From RGIG3178 sp942492795 (GTDB taxonomy: Bacteria; Bacillota; Clostridia; Christensenellales; QAND01): 64,000 nucleotides of DNA. The notes below the pieces were generated by a model. It did not search any database. It was given only the letters and a program-made list of their open reading frames with translations, and was not told where the DNA came from. Numbering within the stretch: position 1 is the stretch's first letter; each line of letters opens with the position of its first letter. Below, piece by piece: positions 58,790 to 64,000 of this stretch. The DNA lies in NCBI GenBank assembly GCA_942492795.1, contig OW818639.1, positions 310,001 through 374,000 on the forward strand, in the 5' to 3' direction. Position numbers and translations under genes: made by a program.

Positions 58790-60175
58790 ATGAAACTTTG
58801 GACAGGGCGCTTTTCACAGGAAGAGGACAGCAGAACGGATGATTTCAATTCCTCCATCGCGTTTGATTCCCGCATGGCGCAGCAGGACATCCGCGGCTCC
58901 ATCGCACACGCCACCATGCTGGGGCAGACGGGCATCATCGCGCATTCGGAGAGTGAAGCCATTGTAAAAGGGCTTCTGGGCATCGCCGCGGACTTGCAAA
59001 ACGGCAATCTGCAGATTGACCCGAAGGCCGAAGACATCCACACGTTTGTGGAAGCGGTCCTAACGCAGCGCCTGGGCGACGTGGGCAAGAAGCTGCATAC
59101 CGCACGGAGCCGCAACGACCAAGTAGCATTGGATATACGCCTTACGCTCTTATCCGACATCGACGGCATCGTGATGGCGTTGAAGGAGCTTGACCGCGCT
59201 TTCTGTTCCATTGCCGAAAAGCACCTAGAGACCATCATGCCCGGCTACACGCACATGCAGCGGGCGCAGCCCGTCACATTTGCCCATCATATGATGGCGT
59301 ATGCGCAGATGGTGCTGCGCGACATCGACAGGCTTTTGGACTGCAAGCGGCGGATGGACAGCATGCCGCTTGGAAGCGGCGCGCTCGCAGGCACCACGCA
59401 TCCGATCGACCGGGAGCTGACCGCAGCGCTATTGGGCTTTTCCAAAGTAACGCAAAACAGCTTGGACGGCGTATCGGACCGGGATTTTTGCATGGAGCTT
59501 GTCGCCGCACTTTCCATTCTGATGGTGCATCTTTCAAGGCTCAGCGAGGAGATCATTCTCTGGTGCTCGTGGGAGTTTGGGTTCGTCACACTTTCCGACG
59601 CGTTTTCCACCGGGTCCTCCATCATGCCGCAAAAGAAGAACCCCGATGTGGCGGAATTGATACGCGGCAAGGCAGGCCGCGTTTTCGGCGACCTGACAAC
59701 GCTTCTGTCCATGATGAAGTCACTGCCATTGGCATACAACAAGGACATGCAGGAGGACAAGGAAGCGGTGTTTGACGCCGTGGATACCGTGTCGCTCTGC
59801 CTGAACACCCTGACGCCGATGCTTTTGAGTATGACCGTGAACGAACAGCGCATGCTGGACGCGACCAGGCGCGGATTTCTAAACGCGACGGACTGCGCCG
59901 ACTACCTTGTAAACAAAGGCATGCCGTTTCGCGACGCGTATAAAATATCGGGCGAACTCGTCCGATATTGCATCGAAAACGACCAAACGCTGGATTCACT
60001 GTCCCTTGACGTCTACCAGAAATACAGCAAGTTATTTAAGCCGGACATTTACGACGCCATCGACCTGTTGCAATGCGTCGTTGGCCGCGATGTGTTGGGC
60101 GGTCCCTCGCCCGTATGCGTGGAGCAGCAGATCAAAGGCGTTCGGGAAGAATTGCAGCGGTTGGACGAACTTTAA
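58790..60175 (+). CDS. argH: Argininosuccinate lyase
   Basis: Splits argininosuccinate into arginine and fumarate. 461 residues: KLWTGRFSQEEDSRTDDFNS, TARSRNDQVALDIRL, GYTHMQRAQPVTFAHH and the superfamily signature GSSIMPQKKNP with the catalytic serine loop. GGAGG before the ATG. Second gene of the argGH operon. Confidence 0.97.
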   Translation: MKLWTGRFSQEEDSRTDDFNSSIAFDSRMAQQDIRGSIAHATMLGQTGIIAHSESEAIVKGLLGIAADLQNGNLQIDPKAEDIHTFVEAVLTQRLGDVGKKLHTARSRNDQVALDIRLTLLSDIDGIVMALKELDRAFCSIAEKHLETIMPGYTHMQRAQPVTFAHHMMAYAQMVLRDIDRLLDCKRRMDSMPLGSGALAGTTHPIDRELTAALLGFSKVTQNSLDGVSDRDFCMELVAALSILMVHLSRLSEEIILWCSWEFGFVTLSDAFSTGSSIMPQKKNPDVAELIRGKAGRVFGDLTTLLSMMKSLPLAYNKDMQEDKEAVFDAVDTVSLCLNTLTPMLLSMTVNEQRMLDATRRGFLNATDCADYLVNKGMPFRDAYKISGELVRYCIENDQTLDSLSLDVYQKYSKLFKPDIYDAIDLLQCVVGRDVLGGPSPVCVEQQIKGVREELQRLDEL

Positions 60176-60262
60176 AAATCCGGCAGAGGATTCTGTTTAT
60201 CGGATTCAACGTTTTGTAAAAGCGGTTTCCCTCGTTTCGCACACGAAGATTCCAAGCAAACT

Positions 60263-60291
60263 AAAAGGCGCACCCGATGGGTGCGCCTTTT
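60263..60291. terminator. Bidirectional terminator between argH and ftsH
   Basis: A 13-bp perfect stem (AAAAGGCGCACCC with its complement, GAT loop), with TTTTGTTG on the plus side and TTTTAG on the minus side, between convergent argH and ftsH. Confidence 0.88.
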
Positions 60292-60318
60292 GTTGTTTAT
60301 GCATTCGAAATGAACAGG

Positions 60319-62271
60319 TTATTCTTCCGCCATTCGCAGTATCGCGGGCGTTATCCGCATGATCGACTGCGATATATCCCGTTCCTGCATCTGCAGGGAA
60401 CCGCTCATGCTCTGCGGCTCTTCTTCAAACGGGCGCGGGCCTACGATGGCTAAAAACGCCGCGTTGTCCAGTTTCTCCGTTTCAAGCAGCACTTCGACGA
60501 CTTTGGCAATCTTGTCGCGCTGCTTTTCGATAAGGGCTTTTGCAGCCGTATAGGCGCTGTCGATAATCTTTCTGACTTCCTCGTCGATGATCGATGCGAC
60601 GCTCTCGGAATAAGAGCGCTGCTGCCCGTAATCCCTGCCCAGGAAAACCTCATGGTCGCTGCCATAGAAGATATTGCCTACCTTCTGGCTCATGCCGTAT
60701 TCCACAACCATCCGGCGCGCCAGCGTCGTGGCCTGTTTCAGATCGGTTGCGGCACCGCTTGTTATCTCGCCCAGCATGATCTCTTCCGCGGCACGGCCGC
60801 CAAGGCTCATGGTTATTTCATCCAGCATCCTGCTCTTGGAGGCATAATGCGTTTCTTCGCTTGGCAGCGTCATGGTATAGCCGCCCGCCTGTCCGCGCGG
60901 AATGATGGAGACCTCGTGCACCGGATCGCAGTTCTTCAAAAAGTGCGCCACGATCGCATGCCCGGTTTCGTGGAACGCAACCAAATTCTTGTCCTTTACC
61001 GTCACAACGCTGCTCTTCTTTTCCGGGCCCATCTGCACGCGGGTGATGGCTTCGAGCAGTTCCTGCATGTTGATGCGCGTATGCGATCTGCGGGCAGCCA
61101 GAATGGCTCCCTCGTTCGCGACATTCTCCAAATCGGCGCCGGTGAACCACGGCGTGCGCCGCGCCAAAACCTTCAGGTCCACGTCCTCCGCCAACGGCTT
61201 GTTGCGGGTATGCACCTTTAGGATTTCCTCACGGCCCTTGACATCGGGATAGTTTACGGTCACCCTCCGGTCGAACCGGCCCGGCCGCAGCAGTGCGGGG
61301 TCAAGGATGTCGGGGCGGTTGGTCGCGGCCAAAATGATGATGCCCTCGTTTTCGGTAAATCCGTCCATCTCCACGAGCAATTGGTTCAGCGTCTGTTCGC
61401 GCTCATCATGCCCGCCGCCCATGCCTGCGCCGCGCTGGCGTCCGACGGCGTCGATCTCATCGATGAAGACGATGCAAGGGGCGTTTTTCTTGGCCGTGTC
61501 AAACAAGTCGCGCACGCGCGAAGCGCCTACGCCGACGAACATCTCCACAAAGTCCGATCCGCTGATCGAATAGAACGGCACACCGGCTTCCCCGGCCACC
61601 GCTTTACCCAAAAGCGTTTTGCCCGTTCCGGGAGGGCCCACGAGCAGCACGCCCTTGGGGATACGCGCTCCGAGCTCCGAATATTTGCGCGGATCCTTGA
61701 GGAAATCCACGATTTCAGCAAGTTCTTCCTTTTCTTCATCCGCTCCCGCGACATCCGCGAAAGTCTTGCGGTTGCGCAGATCGGTATTGACCTTGGCCTT
61801 TGATCTGCCAAAGTTCATGACGCGGTTGTTGCCCTGTCCCTGGGCGCGCATCATAAACCATAAAAACGCCAGCATGCCAAAGGACATCAGCAAGTACGGC
61901 AGCATAGTGACCAGCCAGCTTGGTTCCTCCGGCGCTTCAAACGTTAGCGTGATACCGAAGTCCAGCGGATTCGTCCCGAACAGCTTGCCCATCTCCTGCA
62001 TGAACGCATCGACGCTGGGCAGTCTGGAATAGACGTCGTAATCCTTCGGAAAACCGTCCTTGGTGATCGCCGAACCTTTTTTCAACGCAACGGCATCGTC
62101 ACCGACGACATGTATATCGGTTATTTCTCCCTTTTCCACCATTTTGATGAATTGGGTATAGTCCACGTCCCGGAGATCCTTTTGCTGGCCATTGAGCGAA
62201 TAAACCACCAACAGGACGATAACGATCAACAGCACATAGGAACCGGGGCCGCGCAATAGTTTTTTTAACAC
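60319..62271 (-). CDS. ftsH: ATP-dependent zinc metalloprotease FtsH
   Basis: Membrane-bound AAA+ protease for quality control. 650 residues: two hydrophobic segments (about 10-28 and 122-142), Walker A GPPGTGKT near 210, Walker B IVFIDEIDAVG, the second region of homology RPGRFDR and the zinc motif HETGH near 432. The start is GTG (62269-62271), 6 nt after AGGAGG; a longer upstream reading lacks a ribosome site. It follows hpt in the tilS-hpt-ftsH order of Bacillota, but with its own promoter. Confidence 0.97.
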   Translation of the reverse strand: MLKKLLRGPGSYVLLIVIVLLVVYSLNGQQKDLRDVDYTQFIKMVEKGEITDIHVVGDDAVALKKGSAITKDGFPKDYDVYSRLPSVDAFMQEMGKLFGTNPLDFGITLTFEAPEEPSWLVTMLPYLLMSFGMLAFLWFMMRAQGQGNNRVMNFGRSKAKVNTDLRNRKTFADVAGADEEKEELAEIVDFLKDPRKYSELGARIPKGVLLVGPPGTGKTLLGKAVAGEAGVPFYSISGSDFVEMFVGVGASRVRDLFDTAKKNAPCIVFIDEIDAVGRQRGAGMGGGHDEREQTLNQLLVEMDGFTENEGIIILAATNRPDILDPALLRPGRFDRRVTVNYPDVKGREEILKVHTRNKPLAEDVDLKVLARRTPWFTGADLENVANEGAILAARRSHTRINMQELLEAITRVQMGPEKKSSVVTVKDKNLVAFHETGHAIVAHFLKNCDPVHEVSIIPRGQAGGYTMTLPSEETHYASKSRMLDEITMSLGGRAAEEIMLGEITSGAATDLKQATTLARRMVVEYGMSQKVGNIFYGSDHEVFLGRDYGQQRSYSESVASIIDEEVRKIIDSAYTAAKALIEKQRDKIAKVVEVLLETEKLDNAAFLAIVGPRPFEEEPQSMSGSLQMQERDISQSIMRITPAILRMAEE

Positions 62272-62324
62272 CGTGATCCTCCTACGAAACACATTCAATC
62301 CCACCGTTAAAAACGGTAGAGGTT

Positions 62325-62353
62325 ATTATATCACAAAGCCTTTCATCGCTCAA
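62325..62353 (-). promoter_or_regulatory. sigma-A promoter for ftsH
   Basis: TTGAGC (62348-62353), a 17-nt spacer and a perfect TATAAT (62325-62330) on the minus strand, just after the hpt stop. A small ACCGTT/AACGGT hairpin (62303-62317) follows in the leader. Confidence 0.78.
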
Positions 62354-62365
62354 GACTGAGGGCAT

Positions 62366-62905
62366 TTATTTTGCATACACGGAAGCATCCAGCACGCAGA
62401 TGTCCTTGAGATTGCGATAGCGTCCGGCATAGTCTAACCCATAGCCAACGGCAAATTCGTCCGGGATGATAAACCCGCAGTAGTCGGGATGCATTTTTAC
62501 CCTTCTTCGTTCGGGTTTGTCCAACAGCGTGCAAATCTTAAGCGTGCCCGGCTGCCGTGTCAGCAGCATCTCGCGCAGGCGGGAAAGCGTCAATCCCGTA
62601 TCCACGATATCCTCGACCAACAAAACATGCTTGCCGCTGATGTCCACGTCGAAGTCGCGCCTGATCTGCACGTTTCCGCTGTTGCTGCTTCCGTTGCCGT
62701 AACTGCTGGCTTCCAGAAACTCTATGGATACGTCAAGATCCAAATGGCGGACCAGATCGGCACAGAAGACAAACGCGCCCCGCAAAACGCAGGCGACTAT
62801 GACTTCCTTGCCGCAAAAATCCCTGGATATCTGCGCGCCAAGCTCGGCGACCTTGCACTCTATCTGTTCCTTCGTCAAAAGGATCCGATCAATTCCTTCC
62901 ATCAT
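62366..62905 (-). CDS. hpt: Hypoxanthine phosphoribosyltransferase
   Basis: Salvages hypoxanthine (and usually guanine) with PRPP. 179 residues: VACVLRGAFVFCADLVRHLD, SSYGNGSSNSGNV in the flexible loop and the PRPP loop LLVEDIVDTGLTL. The ATG at 62905 overlaps the tilS stop as ATGA and has GGAGG upstream; the longer reading lies inside tilS. Confidence 0.96.
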   Translation of the reverse strand: MMEGIDRILLTKEQIECKVAELGAQISRDFCGKEVIVACVLRGAFVFCADLVRHLDLDVSIEFLEASSYGNGSSNSGNVQIRRDFDVDISGKHVLLVEDIVDTGLTLSRLREMLLTRQPGTLKICTLLDKPERRRVKMHPDYCGFIIPDEFAVGYGLDYAGRYRNLKDICVLDASVYAK

Positions 62906-64000
62906 ACGCCAACCCCTCCATCCGTTGCACCGGCATCCGCCAGAATACAAATCGTAGTGTTCCGCTGCCCGTCCTTTGAAAATCCCGTTGCGATTCGCAA
63001 ACCGGGCACCCAGACGATCTGATCCCGCTTGACCAACACGGGCAGATGATCCCGCAGGCAATAGGGCATATGCGCGTCGATCAGCGCGTCGCTGAGTTTC
63101 TTGTGCCCGAACGCATAGGCGATGACATCGCCCTTTCGCCGGATTCGTATTTGAAGACCATCCTCTATTATGTCGGTACAAAGCTGCACCGACCACAGTG
63201 CGTTTGGTCGGGATGCCATGGTTTGTTCGCTTGAAACGATAAACGGACCCAGTTTGCATGTGCCGCTTTTAGGCATCACTGCCACAGATTCATCCGCTTT
63301 GCGCAAACGATAGACCTGTACATACAATCCGCCCCGGATGAATACGTCCTTTTGCAGCTGCACGGCAGTACCGCTCTGTATAGCGCGCATGGCATTTGAA
63401 AGCGTGGCTTCCTCCAGGTGAAAGACGCCGATATCCTCCAGCGCCATCCGCACGATCCGCTTTAGCAGAGGAACCGGGAGCGAAGAGAGCTTTTCCCTGT
63501 TCATCCAAGCGGCAAATCCGGGTATGCTTTGATAGTCCGCCTGCGCTTTTTGCGCTCGTGCCAATTCCAAAAGACAGGCGTCATCCTCCTGCGCGGCCAA
63601 AGCCGTTGTGCACAGCGCCCGTTCGACGTTGGGATTGTATGACTTCAGTTCCGGCAGAAGGCAGTGCCTTATGCGGTTGCGAAGGAATTTGATATCCCGG
63701 TTGCTTTGATCGACCAGATACGGAATCTGATACTGTGCGACATAGGCTTCGATATCGTCATACGGCACATACAGCATCGGGCGCACAAACGGCCAACGGA
63801 CGGGCTGTATGCCTGCCAAACCACGAATGCCGCTGCCCCGGATCAGGTGCATCAGCACGGTTTCCGCCTGGTCTTTGCCGTGGTGCGCCGTTGCCAAAAC
63901 CGAATCGGCGGGCAACTTTGAAAGCGCTTTGCCAAACGCCGCGTAGCGCATCCGTCTGGCTGCCATCTCGATGCTTTCGCCCTGTTGGATATTGTCTGCA
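62902..64000 (-). CDS. tilS: tRNA(Ile)-lysidine synthase, C-terminal part (cut by window edge)
   Basis: Modifies C34 of the AUA-reading tRNA-Ile to lysidine. The frame stays open to base 64000 (reading ...QQGESIEMAARRMRYAAF), so the N-terminal ATP PP-loop SGGxDS lies outside. Visible: ATAHHGKDQAETVLMHLIRG, GLAGIQPVRWPFVRPML, LVDQSNRDIKFLRNRIRH and the C-terminal substrate-binding domains. Coupled to hpt by a 4-nt overlap. Confidence 0.95.
   Translation of the reverse strand, partial: ADNIQQGESIEMAARRMRYAAFGKALSKLPADSVLATAHHGKDQAETVLMHLIRGSGIRGLAGIQPVRWPFVRPMLYVPYDDIEAYVAQYQIPYLVDQSNRDIKFLRNRIRHCLLPELKSYNPNVERALCTTALAAQEDDACLLELARAQKAQADYQSIPGFAAWMNREKLSSLPVPLLKRIVRMALEDIGVFHLEEATLSNAMRAIQSGTAVQLQKDVFIRGGLYVQVYRLRKADESVAVMPKSGTCKLGPFIVSSEQTMASRPNALWSVQLCTDIIEDGLQIRIRRKGDVIAYAFGHKKLSDALIDAHMPYCLRDHLPVLVKRDQIVWVPGLRIATGFSKDGQRNTTICILADAGATDGGVGV

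Noticed and set aside
1..64000. tRNA, rRNA and CRISPR arrays
   Set aside because: Gaps between genes were read on both strands; no cloverleaf with a T-loop GTTCRA context, no rRNA-like sequence and no regularly spaced repeat array was seen.

Overview
The window is a 64 kb stretch of chromosomal core genome from a member of the Bacillota, most likely class Clostridia. Evidence: Firmicutes-type order of the S10, spc, alpha and str ribosomal clusters; a KOW-domain gene between map and infA; an L7Ae-like gene upstream of rpsL; an ECF transporter module followed by truA, rplM and rpsI; and the spoVT-yabM-yabN-yabO and tilS-hpt-ftsH neighbourhoods known from Bacillus. SpoVT points to an endospore former or a descendant of one. 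The DNA is moderately GC-rich. No tRNA, rRNA, CRISPR array, phage or transposase gene was found. Nearly everything reads leftward (minus strand); only murC and argG-argH read rightward.

Layout, left to right. 1-1426: glmM (cut by the window edge) and trxB. 1777-6012: rpsI, rplM, truA, ecfT, ecfA2, ecfA1. 6247-21747: rplQ, rpoA, rpsD, rpsK, rpsM, rpmJ, infA, a KOW gene, map, adk, secY, then the spc and S10 operons, read leftward from a strong promoter at about 21.95 kb. 21748-22783: a 1 kb gene-free interval full of palindromes and holding two covarying 105-nt repeats. 22784-27344: tuf, fusA, rpsG, rpsL, rplGB with their own promoter. 27442-35937: an unidentified cysteine-rich membrane protein, rpoC and rpoB. 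36541-42033: yacL-like PIN/TRAM, carD, radA, an unknown membrane-anchored protein, ispF, an S4-domain gene and hup. 42183-53250: mazG (yabN), a SpoVB-like flippase, spoVT, a PrsA-like lipoprotein, mfd, pth, glmU. 53452-57290: murC (+), tal and prs (-). 57557-60175: argG-argH (+). 60319-64000: ftsH, hpt and tilS (cut by the window edge).

The genes serve transcription and translation (RNA polymerase, ribosomal proteins, EF-Tu, EF-G, IF-1), protein export and maturation (SecY, Map, PrsA, FtsH), envelope precursors (GlmM, GlmU, MurC), nucleotide supply (Adk, Prs, Hpt) and DNA repair (Mfd, RadA). Convincing sigma-A promoters and hairpin terminators divide the minus-strand genes into units; one candidate sigma-G promoter precedes spoVT.

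The least ordinary items are: the tandem structured repeat between tuf and rpsJ, with four compensatory base-pair changes; the 14-bp inverted repeat bounding that interval; a parvulin domain split by a coiled coil in the PrsA-like protein; the unknown zinc-ribbon-like membrane protein between rpoC and rplGB; and a perfect 34-bp tandem repeat upstream of the SpoVB-like gene. Start codons were chosen from Shine-Dalgarno (SD) spacing, and several are GTG or TTG.
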